From: Sphingobacteriales bacterium TSM_CSM
Lineage (GTDB): Bacteria > Bacteroidota > Bacteroidia > Chitinophagales > UBA2359
DNA length: 64,000 nucleotides
Assembly (NCBI GenBank): GCA_002212725.1
Contig: MTCR01000093.1
Span: 1-64,000 of the forward strand
Direction: 5' to 3'
This document shows, piece after piece, positions 29,901 through 37,965 of this stretch (positions are counted from its first letter, which is position 1; every line of letters starts with the position of its first letter). Below the pieces are notes generated by a model. It was given only the letters and a program-made list of their open reading frames with translations, did no database searches and was not told the origin of the DNA. The position numbers and the translations under genes were made by a program.

Positions 29901-30717
29901 CATCAAGAGTGGGTAAGTCGTAAGTTGAATTTCCAATGGCAGTCAGATTTACAGCCAGAATTGCGGTAGAATAGGCATACTCAGGGTGGAAACTGAAATT
30001 GGCCGATAAGGCGCCCATATTGGTATGTCCGCCTTGCGTTACATATAAGGTATTGGTGGCGGCGTTCAGTTGCATACCATTAGAGCCGTGATTTTCTTCG
30101 GAACGTGGCAGCCCTCGCACTAAGTCGGTTTTTACCCACTGTGTGCCCGTCCAGTTCAACCTCGACAAAATGCCCGAATTGGTATCGAGGTTACTGTCTT
30201 CGCCCGTAGGGCCGGCACCTATGCGGGGGTCGCTGGAACAAATGTAAATAATTGGCGACTGAGCCGTTCCGGTTACTAAAATGCCGGTAACCTGCCTGCC
30301 CCACACCGAACTGTTGAGCGTACCATCATCGTTGCGGTTGGGCATTTGGGCTATTATATCAATTTGCTGCGAGGCTGTAATCTGGTAATTGTTGGCAGCA
30401 ACCCGTTGTACGGTAAAAATTTTAATGATGCCGTTTTGTTGTGCAACATACAGCCGTCCATCGGGCCCAAATTGCAGCGATGTGGGGTTATTAAGCCCTG
30501 TTCCGGCTAAAGAACTCATGCCAAAACCAACAGTTTGTGCCTGTACATAGTCAAGTACTGATAATAATAAAAAGAGAATAAAACAAGTCGAAATCTTTAA
30601 AAATGCCTTAAAATAAAGACTTGCAGCATTCAATTTTTTACCCTTTGGGTTTGCTTCGGGTGCAAGCCCCGTTAAAACAGGGGCAGTCTTTTGTTGTTTG
30701 GGTTTAAAGCGTAACAT
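23902..30717 (-). CDS. Giant multidomain T9SS cargo: β-propeller, Kelch, three malectin domains, cadherin-like repeats
   Basis: A protein of 2271 residues from the ATG at 30717; an upstream ATG at 30795 would add 26. A long basic N-region and a hydrophobic core ending VQAQ form the signal peptide. Approximate domain order: six-bladed sorbosone/glucose dehydrogenase-like propeller (60-505); TSP3-type calcium repeats DNDNDLVSDLVDTDDDNDG (522-586); lectin-like β-sandwich (604-832); Kelch repeats (842-1140); choice-of-anchor D domain (1142-1257); malectin 1 (1262-1407); a ThuA-like segment (1409-1622); cadherin-like and malectin 2 (1629-1884); cadherin-like and malectin 3 (1890-2156); T9SS type A sorting domain (2175-2271, ending TTKKLVKY). 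It is predicted to be a surface or secreted carbohydrate-binding protein. It lies upstream of the polysaccharide genes on the same strand. Confidence 0.88.
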   Translation of the reverse strand: MLRFKPKQQKTAPVLTGLAPEANPKGKKLNAASLYFKAFLKISTCFILFLLLSVLDYVQAQTVGFGMSSLAGTGLNNPTSLQFGPDGRLYVAQQNGIIKIFTVQRVAANNYQITASQQIDIIAQMPNRNDDGTLNSSVWGRQVTGILVTGTAQSPIIYICSSDPRIGAGPTGEDSNLDTNSGILSRLNWTGTQWVKTDLVRGLPRSEENHGSNGMQLNAATNTLYVTQGGHTNMGALSANFSFHPEYAYSTAILAVNLTAIGNSTYDLPTLDDEDRSNTGTTAGFTDPNDPFGGNDGKNQAMLVPNGPVQIYSSGYRNPYDLVITTSGKMYTFDNGPNSGWGGPPASCIYSVVEPGTSQPDQLHLVTQQGFYAGHPNLTRANRNNTFNITNPQSPIPAGMENPAECNYLYPGTADGSLLTIPASTNGLTEYTASNFGNNLKNNLLAVSWNNKVYRIQLNAAGTAVVPGGATELFSGLSSLPLDVVAQGDAGPFPGTVWTANVFGNEPIYIFEPNDYAGSTPVTCDPNNLPATGDADNDGYSNTDEQLNGTNPCSAASKPRDNDNDLVSDLVDTDDDNDGIPDLSDAFAIDNTNGINRVMPFSITWDNDGSTPGGIYNTGFTGLMTNGTTNYLNQYNIDQMTIGGAAGVLTVDNVPEGDALGFGNTQQYAFQTGVNVQGATTPYCLHTRIKTPFAGFNPANNQSMGVFIGTGNQSNYIKIATAANGGFGGIQIVKEQNDVVASSFIYWVPILNANWVDLYLIINPVTLTVQPAYSINSGARTNLGAPFTIPASWLQVAAIGIIATSSGPGSPFPAAWDLIELKTDPLSANGVWQTVNCNGFPACSSQLTARRDNGFVQSGNQFILLGGRGSSLPVNRYNPSTNVWSNGAAPPVELHHFQAVEMNGLVYAPCAFTGNYPNETPVADVYYYDPVANTWGISTQVPQGRRRGAAGAVAYNGKIYVVGGITNGHVSGWVPWFDSYNPATNTWTSLPDAPRARTHFNAIVKDNKLYVIGGHLTGAPGTAIAPIAEVDVYDFTSGSWSTLPPSANLPTPRWGTVAGTLGTEIMVIGGQSPTAANANTRTEALDINTNTWRTLTPMLEGRHGTQAISAGNAVYVAAGSANAAETANNANLESLNLFSAVLPGGTATVKGNFSASPASAAFGYVATGASVTQTISLSNASGNQALVISSLTISGSAAFSVSAPNTLPLVIAPGQQVSVLVVFAPATTGAHNATLTINNTGAITALTIPLSGNTETFATRINSGGNAFTTTDGKNFIADTYFTSSSSTFTTWLTTPIANTTDDALYQTLRSGYANGLTYAIPVPQTGYYTVKLHFAELQFAAAGQRVFDVNIEGGNLELNDYDIYADAGANSASVKTFNGIAVTDGILTINFTAVINAATIAAIEVIAEAGGIAPVTQPVLLVTKSTTLNTGDAAVKMRLENSGYTVVAQNQSVANASSATGKSLVVISASADASVVASKFKNVTVPVLSWEAWIYDDMSLTSTLSGTHYGQTTTNQTQVAITNAAHPMAAGLSGTVPVYTTGNRLMWGQPNANAITIATVSGVPSQAVIFGYEAGAAMNGGFIAPARRVGFFLNANSAGSLNTNGWALFDAAVCWAINCSGTPPPPPPVNTPPQFTVSPVSVTVNANFATPQVITVTPAPVPPAEVSQTVTYTLSPASVNFAIVNINNATGQVTITAMLNAYGTQTFTIIANDGQAANNTATQSFTLTVNQPSGNNTTTIRINCGGPALSTSGGQTFSADAAFAGGSTSLTTAPIANTTDDLLYQSERYGWANDLAYNIPVPLAGTYSVKLHFAEIFWTAANQRKFDVNIEGGPAELTNFDIIAQSGGPNTAIVKQFDNISVTDGILNIQFTAIVNAAKISAIEVLGQTSGGTTGNTPPTFVLSPVSVTVPANFTTPQVVSVIPNAVPPAEAGQVVTYTISPASVAFANVSINSSTGLITITSVANQFGTQTFTVTANDGQAANNIATQTFTLTVTQPTGGGSGTAIRINCGGSSFTDSNGNTFAADAYFAGDGSFATLSAIAGTVNDALYQTERYGWSNNLAYNIPVPVAGYYTVKLHFAEIYWTAAGQRVFNVNIEGGPAELTNFDIIAQTGAPNTAIIKEFSGIFVNDGMLNINFSAVVNAAKIAAIEVISQGTAGGPASDGSSSGKQAGNENPAVQSGISLSDEAVLAYPNPFVNEIFVQLAPEITGLVKISLCNVQGQAVWQQTVNKQPGQHVEIVHAEGLLPGFYLLRAASENGSSTTKKLVKY

Positions 30718-31346
30718 TTGAGCGGTTTTTTCGTAGTTAATTAACGCTACAAAATTAATCACTTTCTGACAATTAAATGACACACCCCATAACATTTTGC
30801 AAATTCTTGCATAAATGATTCAAAAACAAACATGCTAATATGTTTGATAGAAGATAGTAAAATTTAAACGCCGGCAGCATTTCGGTTTTTTAATCAACAC
30901 ATATATTTTTAATAAAACCATTAAATTCATAAAAACAATAAATTACACATAAAAATTAAAATAAAGTATTTTAATTGCCACCCCAAGCCTGTTTTGGCAT
31001 TTCCATGCAAATGATGCCCGCAACAAGGAAAGCAAAAAAGCAGAAACGAGTTTTGCATTAAAATTAATTAACTACAACAATTTAGTACACCATAAACAGG
31101 CACTTATGTGGACGTTTCTTTGCAGAGTGGTACAAAGCGCCATTACCAAAGCCGGCAACCGGATATTCAGCCGGCAGACAACAGCAAATTTTAAAGGATT
31201 ATACAGCTTTGGCTAACTTATGTTAACATGCCGGCATTACAGCAAACAACCGCCATTTACCATTGTACCGGGCAACAACAGCGGGCTTTTAGTATGGATA
31301 TGGGGTCAAAATTGCGGCAGTGTATAAAATATTGGCAAAAAAGCCC
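30718..31346. other. AT-rich divergent intergenic region
   Basis: About 630 bases between the giant gene (minus) and lepA (plus). Bases 30890-30985 are almost pure A/T (runs of ATTTTTAATAAAACC type), typical of a promoter or nucleoid-protein binding region. No gene or stable hairpin was recognised. Confidence 0.45.
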
Positions 31347-31354
31347 TATTTTTG
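31347..31354 (+). promoter_or_regulatory. Putative -7 promoter box (TATTTTTG) for lepA
   Basis: Exact TAnnTTTG match ending only 7 bases before the lepA ATG. If used, transcription would start at or next to the start codon, giving a leaderless or nearly leaderless message. Confidence 0.45.
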
Positions 31355-31361
31355 CGGCAAC

Positions 31362-33164
31362 ATGGATAATATTAGAAATTTTTGCATCATAGCTCACATT
31401 GACCACGGTAAAAGCACCTTGGCCGACCGCCTTTTGGAAACTACCAACACCATACCCGAACGCCGGATGCAGGCGCAGTTGCTGGATAATATGGATTTGG
31501 AACGCGAACGGGGCATTACCATAAAAAGTCATGCCATTCAAATGGATTATACCCATTCCGATGGGAAAAAGTATGTGCTTAATCTTATTGACACGCCCGG
31601 CCACGTAGATTTTTCATATGAGGTATCGCGTTCTATTGCAGCCTGCGAAGGCGCTTTGCTGCTGGTAGATGCCACACAAGGCATACAGGCGCAAACAATT
31701 TCCAACCTTTACCTGGCCATTGACCACAATCTCGAAATCATTCCTATCATTAACAAAATTGATATGGAAGGCGCTATGATTGAGGAAACAGCCGACCAGA
31801 TTATTGATTTGATAGGCTGCAAAAAAGAGGAAATACTGGAAGCAAGCGGTAAAGCAGGCATTGGTATTCAGTCCATATTAGACGCAATTATTTCCAGAGT
31901 ACCCGCACCTAAAGGAGACCCCGAAGCACCACTGCAGGCATTGATTTTCGACTCGGTGTTTAACTCTTACCGCGGGGTTATAGCTTATTTCCGTATAGTA
32001 AACGGCAGACTTAGAACCAATGAAAAGGTAAAATTTGTAAACACTGGCAAAGATTACCTGGCCGACGAAATAGGTATATTGCGCCTCGACCTGGAACCCA
32101 AACCCGTTTTGGAGGCCGGAAATGTAGGGTATATTATTACCGGCATTAAAAAATCTACCGAAATAAAAGTGGGCGATACCATTACCACTTTTGCCAACCC
32201 CTGCACAGAGTCTATTCATGGGTTTGAAGACGTAAAACCCATGGTTTTTGCAGGTATTTACCCCTTAGATGCCGAAGACTACGAAGACCTGCGCGACTCG
32301 CTCGAAAAACTGCAACTCAATGATGCCGCATTGGTGTTTGAACCCGAAACATCGCTGGCACTGGGTTTTGGTTTCCGTTGCGGGTTTTTGGGTATGCTGC
32401 ACCTTGAAATTGTGCAGGAACGCCTTGACCGCGAATTTGACATGGGCGTAATTACCACCGTTCCCAACGTATCTTACTACGCCTATACAAAAGGGAAAAA
32501 AGCCGAAAAAATACTGGTAAACAACCCGGCCGACCTGCCCGATATTTCTATATTGGATTATGTGGAAGAACCCTATATTACCGCCCAAATTATTACCAAG
32601 CCCGAATACATTGGCGCAATCATGAAACTCTGCCTCGATGAAAAACGGGGCATGCTCAAAAACCAAATGTACCTTACCACCACGCGCATTGAGTTAACCT
32701 ACGAAATGCCCTTGGGCGAAATTGTATTTGATTTTTACGACAAACTCAAAACCGTATCAAGAGGTTATGCCTCTTTTGATTACCACATTTCGGGCTATCA
32801 GCAGTCTGAATTGGTAAAATTAGATATTTTACTCAACGGCGACCGCGTTGACGCACTTACCGCCCTCATCCACAAAAGCAAAGCATACGAGTTTGGGCGT
32901 AAAATATGTGCCAAATTAAAAGACCTGTTGCCGCGGCAACAGTTTGTAATTGCCATACAGGCAGCTATCGGGGCAAAAATTATTGCCCGCGAAACCATTA
33001 GCGCACTGCGCAAAGACGTAACCGCAAAATGCTACGGCGGCGACATTACGCGCAAGCGCAAACTGCTCGAAAAACAGAAAGAGGGCAAAAAACGTATGCG
33101 CCAGATTGGCTCGGTAGATGTTCCGCAGGAGGCATTCCTGGCGGTTCTTAAACTTAACGATTAA
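31362..33164 (+). CDS. lepA: Elongation factor 4 (LepA GTPase)
   Basis: A 600-residue translational GTPase that acts on ribosomes and is linked to back-translocation or subunit biogenesis. G1 is AHIDHGKS (residues 11-18), followed by [10 protein letters not shown] (G2 region), [15 protein letters not shown] (G3) and NKIDM (G4). The LepA-specific C-terminus is present ([61 protein letters not shown]). An in-frame ATG at 31320 would add 14 residues before the canonical [12 protein letters not shown] start, so the ATG at 31362 was chosen; the resulting length is exactly usual. The BASS gene follows at 18 bases. Confidence 0.99.
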   Translation: MDNIRNFCIIAHIDHGKSTLADRLLETTNTIPERRMQAQLLDNMDLERERGITIKSHAIQMDYTHSDGKKYVLNLIDTPGHVDFSYEVSRSIAACEGALLLVDATQGIQAQTISNLYLAIDHNLEIIPIINKIDMEGAMIEETADQIIDLIGCKKEEILEASGKAGIGIQSILDAIISRVPAPKGDPEAPLQALIFDSVFNSYRGVIAYFRIVNGRLRTNEKVKFVNTGKDYLADEIGILRLDLEPKPVLEAGNVGYIITGIKKSTEIKVGDTITTFANPCTESIHGFEDVKPMVFAGIYPLDAEDYEDLRDSLEKLQLNDAALVFEPETSLALGFGFRCGFLGMLHLEIVQERLDREFDMGVITTVPNVSYYAYTKGKKAEKILVNNPADLPDISILDYVEEPYITAQIITKPEYIGAIMKLCLDEKRGMLKNQMYLTTTRIELTYEMPLGEIVFDFYDKLKTVSRGYASFDYHISGYQQSELVKLDILLNGDRVDALTALIHKSKAYEFGRKICAKLKDLLPRQQFVIAIQAAIGAKIIARETISALRKDVTAKCYGGDITRKRKLLEKQKEGKKRMRQIGSVDVPQEAFLAVLKLND

Positions 33165-33182
33165 CCCTCAGCCGCCCTCCAG

Positions 33183-34091
33183 ATGCTTACACCCGAAGCC
33201 ATAGACAGTGTGCGCCTGCACTTTAGTCCTGAAAGTCTTTGGATACTTAACTTTTGCCTCGGATTTATTATTTTTGGCGTGGCGCTGGAATTAAAACTCC
33301 GGCATTTCAAAATGGTAATGACCAACCCCAAAACGGCAGCCATAGCCCTTACCGCACAACTGGTGCTGATGCCGCTTATTACACTTGGGCTTATTTACCT
33401 CTTCCGGCCTATGCCAAGCATGGCATTGGGCATGATGCTGGTGGTTGCCTGCCCCAGTGGCAGTGTAGCCAATTTTATATCGCTCAACTCAAAGGCCAAC
33501 GCGGCGCTGTCGGTAAGTCTTACCGCTACTTTTACCATGCTGGCCCCAATTATTACCCCGGCTGTATTTGGTTTTTGGGGCAGCCTGTACCCGCCAACTG
33601 CACAGCTGATGCGCACTATTAGCGTAAGTTTACCCCAAATGTTTGCCACCGTGCTGCTGGTGTTGGGCATTCCGCTGCTGCTTGGGCTGTATGTTTCTGA
33701 AAAACACAGCCAACTTGCAGCGCGTATAGCGCCATCGGTTCATAAAATATCGCTTTTCATTTTCATTGTGGTAATTATAGCCGCGCTTGCCTCCAATTTC
33801 AGCTACTTTCTTGCCTATATACACTTAGTGGCGCTGCTGGTGTTTTTACACAACAGCCTGGGGTTTGGCGGCGGCTACCTGTTTGCCAAACTGCTGGGGT
33901 TAAAAGAATACGATGCCCGCACCATTTCTATTGAAACCGGTATTCACAATACCGGTTTGGGGTTAATGCTCATATTTTCCTTTTTTGGCGGCTTGGGCGG
34001 CATGGCAATATTGGCTGCATGGTGGGGTATTTGGGATATGTTGGCCGGTCTTGCACTTTCGCAATATTGGGCAAAGCGGCCGCCAAAATAA
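33183..34091 (+). CDS. Bile acid:sodium symporter (BASS) family transporter
   Basis: A 302-residue membrane protein with nine or ten hydrophobic spans. The conserved core is visible: FGVALELKLRHF, VVACPSGSVANFISLNSKANAALSVSLTATFTMLAPIITP, and ISIETGIHNTGLGL near the C-terminus. BASS proteins use the sodium gradient to import organic anions; for bacterial homologues outside hosts, substrates such as pantoate, pyruvate or other small acids have been shown in some members. No neighbour indicates the substrate. It is probably cotranscribed with lepA. Confidence 0.92.
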   Translation: MLTPEAIDSVRLHFSPESLWILNFCLGFIIFGVALELKLRHFKMVMTNPKTAAIALTAQLVLMPLITLGLIYLFRPMPSMALGMMLVVACPSGSVANFISLNSKANAALSVSLTATFTMLAPIITPAVFGFWGSLYPPTAQLMRTISVSLPQMFATVLLVLGIPLLLGLYVSEKHSQLAARIAPSVHKISLFIFIVVIIAALASNFSYFLAYIHLVALLVFLHNSLGFGGGYLFAKLLGLKEYDARTISIETGIHNTGLGLMLIFSFFGGLGGMAILAAWWGIWDMLAGLALSQYWAKRPPK

Positions 34092-34155
34092 TCTGTCTGC
34101 ATTTTTTTTCCGAAATTTGCCACAGCATTTACTATCATAACTCATACCGGTAAAT

Positions 34156-34746
34156 ATGGTTAAATTTATCTTGGGTATATCAACTGTTTTTTTGTTGCTG
34201 CTTATCGGGGCCTATTTTTTGCCTTCCGAATTTTCTGTTGCGCGCTCGCAAACCATTAATGCCGGGCACAACACCCTGTATGCCTGGGTAAACAACCTGA
34301 AAAAATGGAACGAGTGGACAGCCTGGAACAACCAAAAAGACCCCACCCTGCAAATTGCCTTTGGCGCAATTACCGAAGGAAAAGGCGCCACACAGGTGTG
34401 GAACGGCAAAGAAATGGGCAATGGTAAAATCACCATTACCGAAAGCTACCCACTGGAAGGCATAAAATACGAACTGCTCATGAACAACCAGTTTCAACTA
34501 AACGGACAAATACGCTTTACCCCCGATTTGGAAGCCAACCGCACACAGGTAGAGTGGATAACATCGGGCAGTATGGGCAACAACCCTGTTTTCAGATATT
34601 TCCGCCCGTTTTTAGATAAATGGATTGGCAAAGACCTGGAAGAAGGTCTGCAAAAACTTAAATTGCTGGCAGAAACAAACGCCACCCAAAACCCCGACTC
34701 CCTTGGGCAACCACCCCCAAACATACCCGCAGCATCGGGCAAATAA
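34156..34746 (+). CDS. SRPBCC-fold (polyketide cyclase-like) membrane-anchored protein
   Basis: A 196-residue protein with one N-terminal membrane span (residues 3-22) followed by a START/SRPBCC-type hydrophobic-cavity domain (about 30-172). Recognisable family features are the WVNNLKKWNEWTAWNNQKDP stretch after the first strand, and the final helix FRPFLDKWIGKDLEEGLQKLKLLAE. These domains bind small hydrophobic ligands; the ligand is not known. A short Pro/Asn-rich tail ends it. It follows the BASS gene by 64 bases. Confidence 0.87.
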   Translation: MVKFILGISTVFLLLLIGAYFLPSEFSVARSQTINAGHNTLYAWVNNLKKWNEWTAWNNQKDPTLQIAFGAITEGKGATQVWNGKEMGNGKITITESYPLEGIKYELLMNNQFQLNGQIRFTPDLEANRTQVEWITSGSMGNNPVFRYFRPFLDKWIGKDLEEGLQKLKLLAETNATQNPDSLGQPPPNIPAASGK

Positions 34747-34905
34747 ACAAAACCATGCCCCACCGCAACGAAATGCCCGGAAACACTGTTATTTATCGGG
34801 CCGTGAATAAACCCGGAAAAAAACGGCGATTTCTTTTAAAACTCAATCATCATTGTTAAACCAATTTCGTTTTTCCAAATCTTTAATAAAAAACTATCCG
34901 GTTAT

Positions 34906-36363
34906 ATGCAATTGAACAAATTTTTTTTGCGCATCCTGCTGATATATGGCGCATGCTTGTTCTTGTTTGTTGTGCCCGGCTTTGCCAAAGAGGGCTATAA
35001 TATTAAGGTAAAGGTAAAAGGCTTTGCCGATACCACCTGCTACTTAGCTTACTACTATGGCAGCCGCATTTTGGTAAGCGATACTTTTAACATAGACTCA
35101 AAAGGTGTAGTGCAATTTAAAGGAAATGAAAAACTGCCCGGCGGCATTTACCTGGCTGTTTTTCCGGGAAGCAAATACTTTGAAATGCTGGTAAATACCG
35201 ATAACCAGGAGTTTGCCCTTGAAACCGACAGCGCCGATTTTGTAAACAACATGAAAGTTACCGGCTCGCCCGACAACAAATTGTTTAACGATTATCAACG
35301 CTACCTGGGAAAAAAACAAAAGGTAATTGCAGAACTGAAAAAACAAAAAGACACCACCCAAAATGAAGACTCCATTGCCCTTATTGACGAAAGCATTGGC
35401 GCCGTAGAAAAAGATATAAAAGCTTACCGCGAAACCATTACAAAAGAAAACCCCAACTCCTTTCTGGCTGCCATTATACAAGCTATGTGGGAACCCGAAA
35501 TTCCGGAAATTCCCAAAAACGAAAAAGGCGACCCTGCCGACCCGCAGTTTGCCTACAAATATTTCAAATCGCACTATTGGGATAAATACAATTTTGCCGA
35601 CGGGCGACTGGTGAGAACTCCCATTTTTAACAACAAAATTACCTACTACCTCGATAACCTTACCCTTAAACTGCCCGACTCAATTAACGTTTCGGCCGAC
35701 TTTATCATTGAAAGGGCTAAAGCCAACCCCGATGCCTTCCGGTTTGCCCTCTCTCAAATGACCTACAACTACGAAACCTCCAAAATTATGGGCATGGATG
35801 CCGTATTTGTACACCTGGCACAAAAATATTACCTCACCGGATTTGCCACATGGATGGATTCTACCAATATGTCTAAAATGACCGAAAGGGTAAACCGGCT
35901 TAAATATAATCTGGTAGGACTGAAAGCACCCGAATTGCTGATGCCCGATTTAGACAACAACAACGTTTCGCTGCACGGACTTAAGAGCGAGTATGTGGTA
36001 ATGGTTTTTTGGGACTACAACTGCGGACACTGCAAAAAAGAAATGCCCGATATTGTTGCCCTGCATGAAAAGTACAAAGATAAGGGCGTTACCATTTTGG
36101 GCATTTGCACCAGAGTGGAATTAGATGAAATTAAAAAATTTGTCGCAGAATATAAATTACCCTGGAACAACCTGTGGGACCCGTACAACCGAACCAAATT
36201 CCGCGATTTGTACGATATTTACAGTACTCCTACCATTTATGTATTGGACAAAGACAAGAAAATAATTGCCAAACGCCTCGACCCCAAACAGGTTGATGAA
36301 ATGCTGGACAACCTCATTAACAAAAAACAGGCGCCTGCCATGAAAGTGGGAGACGACCGTTAA
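34906..36363 (+). CDS. Exported thioredoxin-fold protein of the TlpA/AhpC-TSA type with DUF4369-like N-terminus
   Basis: A 485-residue protein with a signal peptide (residues 1-28). The N-terminal β-rich region (about 30-120) is of the DUF4369 kind that often precedes TlpA-like domains in Bacteroidota. A helical middle (130-335) follows. The C-terminal thioredoxin domain (about 337-470) has the redox pair Cys373 and Cys376 in DYNCGHCKKEM, and the cis-proline in YSTPTIYV. It should act as a periplasmic thiol-disulfide oxidoreductase. Its partner is not evident from the neighbours. Confidence 0.92.
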   Translation: MQLNKFFLRILLIYGACLFLFVVPGFAKEGYNIKVKVKGFADTTCYLAYYYGSRILVSDTFNIDSKGVVQFKGNEKLPGGIYLAVFPGSKYFEMLVNTDNQEFALETDSADFVNNMKVTGSPDNKLFNDYQRYLGKKQKVIAELKKQKDTTQNEDSIALIDESIGAVEKDIKAYRETITKENPNSFLAAIIQAMWEPEIPEIPKNEKGDPADPQFAYKYFKSHYWDKYNFADGRLVRTPIFNNKITYYLDNLTLKLPDSINVSADFIIERAKANPDAFRFALSQMTYNYETSKIMGMDAVFVHLAQKYYLTGFATWMDSTNMSKMTERVNRLKYNLVGLKAPELLMPDLDNNNVSLHGLKSEYVVMVFWDYNCGHCKKEMPDIVALHEKYKDKGVTILGICTRVELDEIKKFVAEYKLPWNNLWDPYNRTKFRDLYDIYSTPTIYVLDKDKKIIAKRLDPKQVDEMLDNLINKKQAPAMKVGDDR

Positions 36364-36381
36364 GCATTGTGCTTTTGCCAT

Positions 36382-36891
36382 ATGGTTATTTCGTCTGGTA
36401 TCTACCCGGCTCCTGCCGGCAATGCCGAACTACCGCGCGGAGCCTTACTTGTTAAGGTGCAATCTGTTTTCAATGCCGGCAGCCAAACAGTATGGCAAAA
36501 ACTGCAACAACCAGCCACCCTGCAGTTTATTGCCAGCCCACTGTTGCAGTTTACGCCCCAAAACCATGCCGCCTTGCCCGCAAACTGGCAGGAAGGCACT
36601 TTTGTAAAGTTGCGTTTACATGCGTTCGGGGTTTTACCGCTTGGCAAACATTGCATTACCGTAAATCATATCAACCACCAAACCCTGACCCTGCAAACCA
36701 CCGAAAGCGGCACTATGGCACCCGTATGACAGCACCGCATTACCCTGCAAACCCAACAACCCAACCAAACCCTTTACACCGATGAAATTCTGATGTATAG
36801 CGGCTACTTTACCCGCATTTTGGCATGGTGGGCTTTGTGGTTTTACCGGCACAGGCAAAAAAGATGGGTAAAATTGTTGCAAACAACCTGA
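36382..36891 (+). pseudogene. SRPBCC-family gene interrupted by an in-frame TGA
   Basis: The frame from the ATG at 36382 (a TTG at 36367 is an alternative start) reads an SRPBCC-like protein up to a TGA at 36727-36729. Translation in the same frame then continues for 53 codons to a TGA at 36889, giving the family's usual C-terminal half: HRITLQ, YTDEI and FYRHRQKRW. In this family a Trp normally precedes the His of the HRI block, and TGA differs from the Trp codon TGG by one base. Reading TGA as Trp restores a complete 169-residue protein. TGA is clearly used as stop in neighbouring genes (8844-8846, 14344-14346), so this is most simply a recent nonsense mutation or a sequencing error. Confidence 0.8.
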
Positions 36892-37015
36892 AAACAGATT
36901 TTTTTGGCACAAAACGTGCTGATATTGGCGCAGTTGTTCTCCGGTAATTTATTTTACTGTATATTGGAGGTAAATTTTGGCGCTGCTGCGCTGCATTTAT
37001 AAACATTACAAAGTT

Positions 37016-37879
37016 ATGATTTACGATATTTTCATTTACCTCGTCTTGCAGTTTTTTATCATTCTGCTGGTTGTTATTTATTACCGCATTAAAAACAGCG
37101 CACTGAGCGATGCCCTGAAAAAACAAACCGAAAAACTGGAGCAAACCAGCATTAAACTCAACCGCATTATTGAGCAGCGCAAATTTCTTGAAAACGACCG
37201 CAACGCAATTCAGGAAGACACAAGCAAACTGCGCAAAAATGCCGAACAAATGCAAATGCAACTAAAACAGGCAACCACCAATTCAGAAGAACAGGAAGCG
37301 CGCATTCAGTTTTTGGAAACCTACCGCACCCAATCTAACGAACTGGCAGAGCAGTTACACCAAATGCAATTTTTGCTTAATAAAACAAACAACCAGTTGC
37401 AGGTAGCAGAAAGTGACAAAAAAGCATTGGAAAACCAGTTGCAGGAAATATCCCGGCAAAATGAAAGCCTCAAAGCAGATTATGTGCATCTTAGCCAGAT
37501 AAAACGGCAATACGACCAATTGTTGCCCAAATCGGAAGAAATGGAAGCCATCTTGCAGCAACTGCGTACCGGCAATGAAACATTGGAAGCTGAAAAAAAA
37601 CAATTTGGCAAACAAATTCTGGAACAAAAACTCACCATTGGCAACCTCGAAAAACAGGTAAGTCTGCTCGATACGGTAACCAAAAAACATACCGAAACAC
37701 AAAACATGCTTGCCATGCTGCAAAATGAATACAACCAACTGAAACAAAAATACGAGTTGTTAAAAGAAGCCAACAAACACCTGCAGGTGCAAATTGCCGA
37801 AATAAAAGAACTGAATGCCTCGTACAAAAAAACCATTGCCGTAATGGAAAATGGTAAATACACCACCAGTAAAGTATAA
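37016..37879 (+). CDS. Membrane-anchored coiled-coil protein
   Basis: A 287-residue protein from the ATG at 37016 (an in-frame TTG at 36977 was not used). One N-terminal membrane span (about 3-24, IFIYLVLQFFIILLVVIYY) is followed by an almost unbroken heptad-rich helix (about 35-275) full of Gln, Glu, Lys and Leu. No enzymatic domain is seen. It resembles generic single-pass coiled-coil proteins that organise envelope or division structures, but no specific family was recognised. Confidence 0.82.
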   Translation: MIYDIFIYLVLQFFIILLVVIYYRIKNSALSDALKKQTEKLEQTSIKLNRIIEQRKFLENDRNAIQEDTSKLRKNAEQMQMQLKQATTNSEEQEARIQFLETYRTQSNELAEQLHQMQFLLNKTNNQLQVAESDKKALENQLQEISRQNESLKADYVHLSQIKRQYDQLLPKSEEMEAILQQLRTGNETLEAEKKQFGKQILEQKLTIGNLEKQVSLLDTVTKKHTETQNMLAMLQNEYNQLKQKYELLKEANKHLQVQIAEIKELNASYKKTIAVMENGKYTTSKV

Positions 37880-37965
37880 ATGTTTGTTTTAAGCGCTCCG
37901 GTTCCAAATTTGCTGCCCTAAAGTTACCCCTTCCTTCCATAATTCAACTTAACCCTTATTGAGGC

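Noticed and set aside
36727-36729. UGA recoded as tryptophan in this organism
   Set aside because: Neighbouring genes use TGA as the normal stop (for example at 8844-8846, 13490-13492 and 14344-14346), so a code change is not plausible.
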